Below are positions 1 through 7,269 of a DNA stretch of 14,167 nucleotides, in pieces. Each line of letters opens with the position of its first letter. Position 1 is the first letter of the stretch. The translations under genes and the position numbers were made by a program. The stretch is from CAYUKK01 sp964445305. Its GTDB lineage: Bacteria > Acidobacteriota > Aminicenantia > Aminicenantales > UBA8522. The stretch is from assembly GCA_964445305.1 (NCBI GenBank), contig CAYUKK010000202.1, positions 1 through 14,167 on the forward strand, in the 5' to 3' direction. The notes under the pieces were generated by a model. It was not told where the DNA came from. It searched no databases and saw only the letters and a program-made list of their open reading frames with translations.

Positions 1-257
1 TCGAGATATTTCTTCTGTTTGACTTCGTAATCCGTGGAGATGGCCTTGAGCTTGGGGTCGATGATCCAGAGCATGACCAGAAGAAGAATGATGGCTGCTC
101 CCAGGATGATCCAGCCGTACCAGAGAAGAAGCAGGCTCAAAGCCGTGCCCACGGCAAGGAGAATATAGACCAGCGGTGAGATGATGAAGACGAGGTAGTC
201 CTCTTTCGTCCAGCGGTCCGCTTCCGCGGCTGTCCACTCTCTTTTTATCCAGCCCAT
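1..257 (-). CDS. Small two-helix membrane protein, partial (runs off the left edge)
   Basis: The first 85 codons are present; the 3' end lies beyond position 1. The protein opens with a charged, Trp-rich amphipathic stretch (MGWIKREWTA, residues 1-20). Two hydrophobic segments follow at about residues 21-45 and 47-66, then a basic tail (KQKKYL). The ATG (257-255) comes one base after the stop codon of the upstream symporter. Its Shine-Dalgarno AGGAGGT (265-271) sits 7 nt away, inside the end of the symporter gene, so the two are almost certainly translationally coupled. Several SSS symporters are known to have small membrane partners encoded next to them (DUF485 YjcH with ActP, DUF997 YhdT with PanF). 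By analogy this may be an accessory subunit of the symporter. I do not recognise the exact family, and the protein could continue with a soluble domain outside the window. Confidence 0.8.
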   Translation of the reverse strand, partial: MGWIKREWTAAEADRWTKEDYLVFIISPLVYILLAVGTALSLLLLWYGWIILGAAIILLLVMLWIIDPKLKAISTDYEVKQKKYL

Positions 258-258
258 C

Positions 259-1857
259 TCAGTTACCTCCTTTCTCCAGCCTCAGCGCCGAACCGAGAAG
301 GCCACGTTTCTCGGCTTCGGTCCGGACTGGCTTCCACCAGCCGAGGGGTCGTGACATGACATAGTACTTCACCAGCCGATCCATAGCTTCCGGTCGGGTC
401 AAGAATGTCACCGGGATGTAAACCAGCGCGCCGAGGGCCATCATCGTCCAGAACTGAAGGTAGTCGGGAAGAACTGGAATAAGATGGAATTCAGGCAGCA
501 CCCAGACAACAAGCCAGCTTAACCCGAGGTTGGCCACCCATGAAGAAAGATACCCCCAGGCGTTGAACCGCCACCAGACGACCTGAAGAATGGAAGGCAG
601 CCAGATGCCCGCAGCCATGATCCAGAGAGCAAAGATGAGCCACTGGGTAATCTCCTTCATCATCAGGCCGTAAAGGAAAGAGCCCAGAAGCAAAATGAGC
701 GTCGAGACCCGCCCGACCCAGACGAGCTCTTTCTCCTTTGCTTCGGGCTTGAAATAGTGGTGATAGAGGTCACGGGTGGCATAGGAAGCACCCAGGTTGA
801 GGTGGGCCGAGATGGTCGAAAGGTGGATGGCCACGACCGCCGCGAAAAAAAGCCCGACCATGCCGACGGGCAGATACTCAAACCCCAGCCTGTACCAAGC
901 CATTTCAAACTTGGCCGTCTCCTGGATGTTCGGGTAAAGGACAAAAAAGGCCAGGATGGCCACGGCCCAGAGGGAATTACGGACAACGATGAGCGCTGTC
1001 CCTGACCAGATGGAGTAGCTGGCATCGCGGACGGTCTTGGCTGATTGGATGCGCTGCGCCTCCGGGTACCAGTCGATCGCCGTGCCCATGCCAAACCCGC
1101 CGATGACGGCGATGACCAGCATGGTCAAGAACCAGACAAGGGGAAAGTCGCCCGTGGTCAGCCCAGAAAAAGCAAAAGGGTTGAGGCGCCAGCTCTCGCC
1201 CGACGCTTCGAGCTTGGTAATGATTCCCCTTGGCCCCCCCGCCACGCTAATTCCCCACAGGGAGACAATGACAATGACGAAGAAGGCGATGACTCCCTGC
1301 TGGAAATCCGACATGACCACACCCCAGTAACCGGCGGCGAGGACGTAAATGGCGCAAATCGTCGAAAAGAGGACGAGGCCCAGCCATTCCGGCCAGCCAA
1401 AAAGATATGCGCACAGCTTGCCCATGGCCATGCCGACCCAGCCGAGGACGAACATGTTCATGAAGACCTGCCAGCCGGCAATCCAGCCACGTAAAAGCTC
1501 CGCTCCCAGGCCCGAGAACCTGAGTGTTTGCCACTCCGCTTGCGTATAAGCCAGGGAGCGGCGAAATATTCTCGTTGAAGCGAACGCCGAGATGGCGCAC
1601 CAGGCAGAAAAGAATGTGTACCAGATTCCCCTCAGCCCGTAGCGGTAGATAATGCCACTTACCCAGATGGGAGTGTCCGTGGCCGTGTGGGTGGCATAGA
1701 CAGACGTCGCCGGCAGCCACCACGGCAGGCCCCGGCCTGCCAGGAAAAAATCCGCCATCGACCTCTTCCCCAGCTGGTAGAAGACGATGCCGCAGACGGT
1801 CATGAGGATGATGAAGGAGACGACCCAGAACCAGTCAAGAAAAGTGAAATGAACCAT
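259..1857 (-). CDS. Sodium:solute symporter (SSS/SLC5 family)
   Basis: This 532-aa inner-membrane protein, with about 13 hydrophobic segments, is predicted to use the sodium gradient to import a small organic solute. The sequence shows the family hallmarks. After TM1 is a segment ending in FFLAGRGLPWW (residues 37-47). AAGYWGVVMSDFQQ (174-187) matches the GGxxAVxxTDxxQ region. HLSTISAHLNLGASYATRDL (345-364) matches the TM8 segment that carries the serines of the Na2 sodium site. The length fits the family. The ATG is preceded by GGAAGGAGGTCG, which places the SD very close; an in-frame TGA lies only four codons upstream, so no earlier start is possible. The gene is 35 nt downstream of the serine hydrolase and 1 nt upstream of the small membrane protein, and probably shares the promoter at 3261-3289. 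The substrate cannot be read from the sequence; a sugar, peptide product or organic acid is possible. Confidence 0.93.
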   Translation of the reverse strand: MVHFTFLDWFWVVSFIILMTVCGIVFYQLGKRSMADFFLAGRGLPWWLPATSVYATHTATDTPIWVSGIIYRYGLRGIWYTFFSAWCAISAFASTRIFRRSLAYTQAEWQTLRFSGLGAELLRGWIAGWQVFMNMFVLGWVGMAMGKLCAYLFGWPEWLGLVLFSTICAIYVLAAGYWGVVMSDFQQGVIAFFVIVIVSLWGISVAGGPRGIITKLEASGESWRLNPFAFSGLTTGDFPLVWFLTMLVIAVIGGFGMGTAIDWYPEAQRIQSAKTVRDASYSIWSGTALIVVRNSLWAVAILAFFVLYPNIQETAKFEMAWYRLGFEYLPVGMVGLFFAAVVAIHLSTISAHLNLGASYATRDLYHHYFKPEAKEKELVWVGRVSTLILLLGSFLYGLMMKEITQWLIFALWIMAAGIWLPSILQVVWWRFNAWGYLSSWVANLGLSWLVVWVLPEFHLIPVLPDYLQFWTMMALGALVYIPVTFLTRPEAMDRLVKYYVMSRPLGWWKPVRTEAEKRGLLGSALRLEKGGN

Positions 1858-1892
1858 CGACCTCCTTCCTCAACAGCTTGGATTAGCTTATG

Positions 1893-3209
1893 TTAATTTG
1901 TTTTGGATGACTCTCCATGTCCCGCATAGGAATCGATAATCGATTGATAGACGAGGACGCGAAATTTGCCATGAAGGTCGCTCGAGCCGGCGGGCAAGAG
2001 CTGAGTCATCAGCAGAGCGACGAGCTTTTCTCTCGGGTCAACCCAGTACACTGTATGGTAAGCACCGCCCCATCCAAAAGCACCGACAGAGCCGGGCATC
2101 CCATTCCGGCCGAGCCTATTCGTCACCCAGAATCCCAGTCCATAAGCCTCGGCACCATAAAGATTCCCCACGTGGTCAGCCGTCATCAGTTCGACCGACT
2201 TAGGGCTGAGGAGGCGCACTCCACTTAGCTCGCCGCCTCGAAGAAGCATAACCAGGAAGGAGGCATAATCTTCGGCTGTTGAAAGAAGCCCGGCTCCTCC
2301 TGAGTAGCAGACTCGCGGACCCTTGACATAAAAATTATCGCGGCCATCCTCAACCAGCTTGAGCCCCTCCTTCTCATCGATTCCATAAACGGAGGCGAGG
2401 CGGTTTACCTTATTCTCGGGCAAGAAAAAATGGGTATCGGTCATACCAAGGGGTCCGGTTATTTTCGTCTCGAAAAATTGAGCCAGACTCAGCCCCGAGA
2501 CGCGCTCCACCACATGCCCAAGTATATCCGTATTATAGCCATAGACAAATTTCTCACCCGGCTGGGCGTCAAAGGGGAGCGCCGCCAGCTTCTTGACAAT
2601 CTCTCCGATGGGCTCAGGCTTATCTGCCAGAAACCAGCCGCGGATACCCGCCGCGACATACTCCTCCTTGGCCGGCCCCTCGCCATAGGAAATCCCAGCC
2701 GTGTGCGTGAGAAGGTCACGCAGCGTGATCGGACGCTGGAGCGGAACCGTCGAATAACCTCTAACATCTTGGCCCGGCGCCTTCATAGCAACTCGAGCCG
2801 TAGCAAACTCCGGAATGTATCTTGCGACAGGGTCATCGAGAAGGAGTTTTCCCTCCTCCTGGAGCATCATCACCGCCACGCTGGTTACCGCTTTCGTCTG
2901 AGAGGCAATGCGGAAGATGGCGTTGGTCGGCATCGGAATTCCCCGGGCCAAATCGAGTTTGCCAAAAGCTTGAAAATAAGCTATCCCACCGTTGCGAACG
3001 ATGAGGACGACCATCCCGGCTGTTTTTTCCCCGTCGACGTATTCCTGCATGACTCGACTCAGGCGGTCCAGGCGCTCGGCGGAAAGGCCAACCGTGCCCG
3101 GCTTGACCCGAGGAAGAACAGCTGTTCCAACCGGCGTTTGAATCGCTAGGCCAATGACCAGGAAAAAGAAAAGCCGGCATGGGCGCAGGAGGAAACGTAG
3201 CCTCGACAT
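1893..3209 (-). CDS. Exported serine hydrolase, beta-lactamase class C/esterase type (PF00144)
   Basis: This is a 438-aa protein when started at the ATG at 3209. That start has AAAGGAGG (3218-3225) 8 nt upstream and begins a good signal peptide: basic MSRLRFLLRPCR, then the hydrophobic core LFFFLVIGLAI. The open frame reaches 3284, but that ATG lies inside the -35 box and would not be transcribed. The nucleophile motif is SxxK (SQTK, S103 and K106). The catalytic Tyr is in YGYNTDILG (Y223), which resembles the YSxxxDVLG form of EstB-like esterases more than the YxN of true beta-lactamases. FGWGGAYHT (about 378-386) stands in the KTG/WGG position. Related proteins are esterases, D-amino-acid amidases or peptidases, so antibiotic resistance should not be assumed. 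It is first in a three-gene operon with a symporter, suggesting extracytoplasmic release of something that is then imported. Confidence 0.9.
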   Translation of the reverse strand: MSRLRFLLRPCRLFFFLVIGLAIQTPVGTAVLPRVKPGTVGLSAERLDRLSRVMQEYVDGEKTAGMVVLIVRNGGIAYFQAFGKLDLARGIPMPTNAIFRIASQTKAVTSVAVMMLQEEGKLLLDDPVARYIPEFATARVAMKAPGQDVRGYSTVPLQRPITLRDLLTHTAGISYGEGPAKEEYVAAGIRGWFLADKPEPIGEIVKKLAALPFDAQPGEKFVYGYNTDILGHVVERVSGLSLAQFFETKITGPLGMTDTHFFLPENKVNRLASVYGIDEKEGLKLVEDGRDNFYVKGPRVCYSGGAGLLSTAEDYASFLVMLLRGGELSGVRLLSPKSVELMTADHVGNLYGAEAYGLGFWVTNRLGRNGMPGSVGAFGWGGAYHTVYWVDPREKLVALLMTQLLPAGSSDLHGKFRVLVYQSIIDSYAGHGESSKTN

Positions 3210-3518
3210 GGATATTGCCTCCTTTCCAGAGCCAGAACTTCGAGCTCTTCTCGAGGCCACACTATAGAATCCTCTTCCTTCCATGTCAATTAGCCTAAAT
3301 GGCCCTGAATGGGGGAAGGTGCTGGTAGCGATTTCCCATCCCTTTGGCTCTGCCCTCAGCTTTCTCGCTTCGCCACTTTAATTGGCACTCGACCTGCCAT
3401 CTGATAGCGCCAGGTCGACTCCTCATGAGGAAGGACCAATGGGATAAAGTGGGCTAAGGAGAGCTGTCCTGCGGCAGGGGAGGAATCAGGAAAAGGAGGC
3501 GAGGAGGTGTCAGCGCTT
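3210..3518. other. 309-bp intergenic region with three consecutive inverted repeats
   Basis: This spacer lies between the UroD-thioredoxin gene and the serine hydrolase. No convincing ORF is visible. Besides the promoter at 3261-3289 it contains three inverted repeats in a row. The first is GCCA-7 nt-TGGC (3372-3386). The second is TCGACCTG-14 nt-CAGGTCGA (3389-3396 and 3411-3418), a perfect 8-bp stem. The third is the 12-bp palindrome TCCTCATGAGGA (3420-3431). None is followed by a T-run on either strand, so a classical intrinsic terminator is not supported. It may be a 3' end structure of the upstream operon, a processing site or a small RNA. Confidence 0.45.
3261..3289 (-). promoter_or_regulatory. 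Near-consensus sigma-70 promoter of the hydrolase-symporter operon
   Basis: Read on the minus strand, TTGACA (3289-3284) is followed by exactly 17 nt and then TATAGT (3266-3261). The -35 is a perfect match and the -10 matches five of six bases. The expected transcription start is near 3254, giving a leader of about 45 nt before the ATG at 3209. This also rules out the upstream in-frame ATG (3284-3282), whose first base falls in the -35 box. Confidence 0.8.
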
Positions 3519-4892
3519 CTATCGCTTCTTTTTAGCTGCGATCTTAGCTTCGATGGCGGCGACGAGCGTCCCCAGGTCGGGGATAACAGAGGAAAAGGCA
3601 ATCTCCCCCTCGAGACAGATCGTCGGGATGTTTCGAACGCCCAGCCGGGACATCATGCCAAGCCCTTCGCGCGTTGAAATCCGATGCTCCTTGACAACAA
3701 CAGGTTCTGTGACGAGCTGGGCGGCGCGGCGGACGGCTTCCATCATGTACTGACAGGGAGCGCAAGAAGAGGAGTCGAGGGTAATGACATCGACAGTGAC
3801 ATGCGGCAGGGAAGCGTAATCAGGAAGGGGGATGACCGAGGATTCGGCCGTCGCCTTGGCCACGATGGTCCTCTTGGCGATTTCACGGCGATACGCATCG
3901 TGAACCATCGTCGACACCGCTATAAGATTCTTTTCGGGCGTATGGTAGGGGAGGTCGCATCCGGGAGCAAGGATAAACCCGCAACTTCCGCCGATGTCGA
4001 TGCAACGGATCGCCTCGAGCATCGCATCTTCCTCATCGCCGAGAAGAAGGACGCTCGTCAGCTTAATGTTGCCGCCAAAGGATTTTCCTCGACTGCGGGT
4101 GTAATCGCGGATCCGCTCGAGAGCGATGTTCTCGTCGATGGAAATGTTGTGGCAGTCGGTGCGGGACATTGCCTCAAGGTTTCGGCTGGCGTCGCCGCAG
4201 ACGAAAAGCGAGGACAAGCCTCCCCGTTCCCTGATAAACCGGAAAATCTGGTTGACCGCCGGCGTCACAAAGTGCTCAAAGTGTTCGCGGGAAATCTGGC
4301 TCGTCATCGGGTCAACGACGGCGATGACGTCGGCCCCGTTCTCAAGATAGGCGCGGGCCACTTTCTGGCCCACCGCCGCACAGAAACCGACCACGCCCAT
4401 GACGTAATCGGCATGGTCCAACATCTGCAAGAAGATATCATTACCCATGAGGTGAGAGGCCAGAGTAAACGGGCCGCAGATCAGGCCGTAAAGAACGACC
4501 TCTCCCCCGATGTCCTTCTTAAGCGTTCGCAGGGCTTCCAAAACAACAGGCAACCGGCCCTGGGCGACATCAAAAACGGGAAGCGAAGCCAGCGACCCGC
4601 CATGCTCGAGGGGATGAGAAACGACGGCCGGCGGCGTGGCCTCGGCCCATCGAAGCTCGCAACCCAGTACTTCTGCTTCGAGCTGGAGGTCGAAGACAAC
4701 AGGAAGTCCGTCGGGCTCATAGAGCTCATTTGCCCGCTTGAGCCCCCGGACGATCAACTCAGCTGACCGGAGATAGACATCGGCAGCCTGGCCGATCAGC
4801 TTTCCGCCGTGGACACCGACGTAAGGCACCCAGCCAGGCCGCGTCGTCGTCTCGTTTCTCAACGCTCGAAGAAGCAGTTCCCGTTTATTCAT
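3519..4892 (-). CDS. UroD/MtaA-family protein fused to a C-terminal thioredoxin-like domain
   Basis: This is a 457-aa soluble protein without a signal peptide. Residues 1 to about 345 form a uroporphyrinogen-decarboxylase-superfamily barrel. VCGDASRNLEAM (231-242), SIDENIALERI (251-261), GGNIK (273-277) and LAPGCDLPYHTPEKN (308-322) follow the MtaA/CmuA methyltransferase pattern. The N-terminal MRQAGR-type segment of heme-pathway HemE is absent. In MtaA/MtbA enzymes zinc is held by HxC and a distal Cys. Here C232 and C312 are present, but the His position is Phe230. Residues of about 364-450 form a thioredoxin/glutaredoxin-like domain with CAPC (377-380) and a probable cis-Pro (P423 in NIPT). 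The start has AAAGGAG just upstream and lies 19 nt after the AKR stop codon, implying cotranscription. No corrinoid protein is visible nearby. A methyl-transfer or thiol-dependent role is inferred; the true reaction is unknown. Confidence 0.88.
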   Translation of the reverse strand: MNKRELLLRALRNETTTRPGWVPYVGVHGGKLIGQAADVYLRSAELIVRGLKRANELYEPDGLPVVFDLQLEAEVLGCELRWAEATPPAVVSHPLEHGGSLASLPVFDVAQGRLPVVLEALRTLKKDIGGEVVLYGLICGPFTLASHLMGNDIFLQMLDHADYVMGVVGFCAAVGQKVARAYLENGADVIAVVDPMTSQISREHFEHFVTPAVNQIFRFIRERGGLSSLFVCGDASRNLEAMSRTDCHNISIDENIALERIRDYTRSRGKSFGGNIKLTSVLLLGDEEDAMLEAIRCIDIGGSCGFILAPGCDLPYHTPEKNLIAVSTMVHDAYRREIAKRTIVAKATAESSVIPLPDYASLPHVTVDVITLDSSSCAPCQYMMEAVRRAAQLVTEPVVVKEHRISTREGLGMMSRLGVRNIPTICLEGEIAFSSVIPDLGTLVAAIEAKIAAKKKR

Positions 4893-4911
4893 CCCTCTCC
4901 TTTCCCTCAGC

Positions 4912-6099
4912 TCACGCGGTCAGGATGTCGTGGGCGCGAAGGAGCCTCTCTTTGACTTTCAGGCCATAGGGACAGGCGAGCTCGCACATGCCGGGACAGG
5001 TTGAACAGCCGAGGGGTTTTCGCGACGGCTCGAGCGCCGCGTATTGCCTCATCGCCTCACTCTCCAGGCCGTAGTATTCGAAGTACATCGCATAGCGAAG
5101 GACATCATTTACGGCCACGCTGTGCGGACACGAAGACAGGCATTCGCGACAGCTCACCCGGCAATAAAGGTTGTGGGCCAGCCGCTGGTACTGGGCAATC
5201 GTTTCCAGAGCGGCACGGTCGAGGGGTTGTCCAGAGGTGGCAACATATTCCTCGACATGGGAGTAGCTACTCATCGTCGGAATACAGGTGTCGATATGGG
5301 GGTTGGACAGGACCCACCGAATGGCTGCCTGAGGATAACTTACCTCCGCATTTACCAGGCCCTTCAATTTGCCCTGCATTCCGCCAGCGAAAACCTTCAT
5401 GGCTACGGTTCCAATGCCCTTCTTGCGGACGGCCTGGACGAGCGGCTCTATCTCCTGACCTTCCATGTGGTTGTACATGAAGAGGATGACTTGGGGAAAA
5501 TCCGAATCGAGCGCCTGTTTCAGGGTGAGCTTGGGATTATGGGTCGAGAAGCCGGTGAACCGGATTTTCCCTTCCTTCTTCAATTGGTCGTAAGCAGCGA
5601 GCATCTCCTCATTGTTAAGGACGAGGGAGAGGTCATCCAAGCTATGGACCATGGCGATATCAATGTAATCAGATTGAAGTCGCTTGAGACTCGCCTCGAC
5701 CCGTTTGATGATCGTCGCCCTGTCTATCTTCTGGCGGAAATCGTAGCCGTGCTTGGTTGTGATGATGACCTTATCCCGGACCCCTTTGAGGCCCTCCCCG
5801 ACATAGGCTTCTCCTTTCATCCGAAGATAGCTCTCGGCCGTGTCAAAATAGTTAACGCCGCATTCATAAGCGTAGCGAAGGACGTTGCTTTCAAAAAGGG
5901 AAATCGCGCCGCAACTGACGTCCGAGACCTTGAGGCCGGTCTTTCCGAGCTCGTTCATCTTTCGGATTCTCGGGCCAGCAGGTTGCCTTGGCTCCTTCGA
6001 ACTCTCACCCGGACGGGCACTGGCCCGCCCAGCCATGCCTAACCCCAGGAAACTCGAGGCAAGGGCCGTCATGAAATTTCTTCTTTTCATTCGAGACAT
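4912..6099 (-). CDS. Tat-exported aldo/keto reductase with C-terminal 4Fe-4S cysteine clusters
   Basis: This is a 395-aa protein started at the ATG at 6099, chosen because AAGGAG (6106-6111) lies 6 nt upstream and because the start puts a twin-arginine signal at the N-terminus (KRRNFMTALASSFLGLGMAG, residues 5-24). The longer open frame overlaps the preceding gene and has no support. The AKR barrel (about 45-310) has the catalytic tetrad D86, Y91 (YFDTAESY), K116 (TTKHG) and H152 (MVHS). The C-terminal part has two cysteine sets: C313, C317, C320, C324 followed by Pro, and C365, C368, C372, C376 followed by Pro. These are consistent with two [4Fe-4S] clusters, as in the known AKR-ferredoxin subfamily. 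Tat export suits a cofactor-loaded redox enzyme. The gene is 64 nt downstream of the LolA-like gene and 19 nt upstream of the UroD-thioredoxin gene. The substrate is unknown. Confidence 0.92.
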   Translation of the reverse strand: MSRMKRRNFMTALASSFLGLGMAGRASARPGESSKEPRQPAGPRIRKMNELGKTGLKVSDVSCGAISLFESNVLRYAYECGVNYFDTAESYLRMKGEAYVGEGLKGVRDKVIITTKHGYDFRQKIDRATIIKRVEASLKRLQSDYIDIAMVHSLDDLSLVLNNEEMLAAYDQLKKEGKIRFTGFSTHNPKLTLKQALDSDFPQVILFMYNHMEGQEIEPLVQAVRKKGIGTVAMKVFAGGMQGKLKGLVNAEVSYPQAAIRWVLSNPHIDTCIPTMSSYSHVEEYVATSGQPLDRAALETIAQYQRLAHNLYCRVSCRECLSSCPHSVAVNDVLRYAMYFEYYGLESEAMRQYAALEPSRKPLGCSTCPGMCELACPYGLKVKERLLRAHDILTA

Positions 6100-6163
6100 C
6101 TTTTTCTCCTTATTCCTACCATGTTTGTTTATCTTGTTTGAAGTCGCCTTCCTATCTTTCGAT

Positions 6164-7231
6164 TTATTTCTTTTTAATTTCAACGGGGGCCAGAGGGCTG
6201 AGTTTGGCGGCCATCTGGCTCCAGTCCCCACCAAAAAATTGAATGACGTAGGTTTCGCCACCCCATGGCAGAATGGTCATCAAACGCGCGCCGCGAGCTA
6301 ACTCGTCCCTCGAGGGAAGCTCTCTGGCCGAGGAGTAGAATACGAGCTCGTGCTCTTCTCCCCCGGCAACAAAGGAGAGTTGATCGCCAGTTCGAAGCCC
6401 TGCTGTCTCGATGTCTTTCGAGGTAAAGTTCGTCGTGATGGTCAAACTAAAGCGAGAAGAGCTCGTATCAAGAACGTTCCCCCGGAGATGGCCCGCCGAA
6501 ACCTCAACTTTCCCCATGTTGACCTCAAGAGTCTCGAAAAAGCCCTCGGGCAGGGGAATATTTTTTTTCACCGCCGAGATCTCGAGCAGGTTGCCGCGCG
6601 TTCCCACCTGGGAGACAAACCAGGAGGGAGGAATGGTTAACTCCTCGATATCTTCAAAGGGAGGAAAATCGTAGTTGATTTCGAGTCTCTCGCCTTCCGC
6701 GGTCGAGCCCTGGAAAACAAGCCTCTTCAGTCGGAGATCATCTGTGCGGAGGTAAAAATCGACCCGGACGGCACCGGGTTTGGCCAACGTCAAATGGTAA
6801 AGCCTCTCCGGACCGTAGGACTTCACTCCTTCGCTCTTGAGCTCGCCTTCAAACTTCAAGAGCGAAAAAAGGCCAGCGTAAAGCTTCCCCAGGGTAAGAT
6901 GGATGGTCTTCTGCGGCTCATCGACGTCCGTTACTTTCTGGAAGGAGTTCTTTCGAACTCTCCCGCCCTTGACGAGGATAACTTCGGTAATGACAGGTTC
7001 TTTGCCCGTGATGAGCTTGAGGTCTCCCGAGGCCGAAGCTACCGCTTTGGTGTTGCCGGTGATAAAGGAGAAGTTCTGAACCTGGCTCAGCTTCTCTCGG
7101 CCACCCGAAGCGTCGATGTTTCTCTGGATAATTTCCTTCGGGCTTAACTCTTGAGCGACACTGCCTGAGACAAGAAATGTGACCAGAACCGTAACAAGGC
7201 CGCAAAATTTATACCACCTTGTTTTTTGCAT
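6164..7231 (-). CDS. Exported LolA-like (outer-membrane-lipoprotein-sorting-like) protein with extra C-terminal domain
   Basis: This is a 355-aa protein with a Sec signal peptide: MQKTRWYKF, hydrophobic GLVTVLVTFLVSG, and probable cleavage after SVA at residue 26. There is no lipobox. The start has GAGGAG 6 nt upstream. The mature N-terminus (LSPKEIIQRNIDASGG, 29-44) is typical of periplasmic beta-rich proteins of the LolA/LppX type. The beta-strand-rich body ends near EGFFETLEV (229-237). A separate domain seems to follow at about 240-352, with GNVLD, FSLTITTNFT, LRTGDQLSF and a GGD...AAKL...VEI tail. Its layout faintly recalls the C-terminal beta-barrel domain of SAM hydroxide adenosyltransferases. 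That resemblance is an impression and needs a profile search. The gene leads the AKR and UroD-thioredoxin genes. A lipid, ligand or carrier-binding role in the periplasm is plausible but unproven. Confidence 0.72.
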   Translation of the reverse strand: MQKTRWYKFCGLVTVLVTFLVSGSVAQELSPKEIIQRNIDASGGREKLSQVQNFSFITGNTKAVASASGDLKLITGKEPVITEVILVKGGRVRKNSFQKVTDVDEPQKTIHLTLGKLYAGLFSLLKFEGELKSEGVKSYGPERLYHLTLAKPGAVRVDFYLRTDDLRLKRLVFQGSTAEGERLEINYDFPPFEDIEELTIPPSWFVSQVGTRGNLLEISAVKKNIPLPEGFFETLEVNMGKVEVSAGHLRGNVLDTSSSRFSLTITTNFTSKDIETAGLRTGDQLSFVAGGEEHELVFYSSARELPSRDELARGARLMTILPWGGETYVIQFFGGDWSQMAAKLSPLAPVEIKKK

Positions 7232-7269
7232 GCTTCACTCCTCAGATTGAATAAGGAAAAACTATTTTA

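Noticed and set aside
1893..3209. Reading the serine hydrolase as an antibiotic beta-lactamase
   Set aside because: The SxxK is shared by the whole family. The Tyr motif is of the esterase type (YGYNTDILG) and the gene is coupled to a nutrient symporter.
3684..4766. 360-codon open frame on the plus strand
   Set aside because: It is antisense to the UroD-thioredoxin gene, which has clear family motifs; the antisense product has none.
3519..4892. Calling the UroD-family gene hemE
   Set aside because: The N-terminal substrate-binding motif of HemE is absent. The motifs fit MtaA-like members, and there are no heme genes around.
5044..6042. 332-codon open frame on the plus strand
   Set aside because: It is antisense to the AKR gene and shows no protein-like domain or start signal.
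6100..6261. 54-codon N-terminal extension of the aldo/keto reductase
   Set aside because: It overlaps the end of the LolA-like gene, has no SD, and would bury the Tat signal. The ATG at 6099 has a good SD.
6561..6568. Run of eight A on the minus strand within the LolA-like gene (and a similar run near 13755 in the MFS gene) as programmed frameshift sites
   Set aside because: Both genes read through in one frame to normal C-termini, and no overlapping frame encodes a plausible alternative product.
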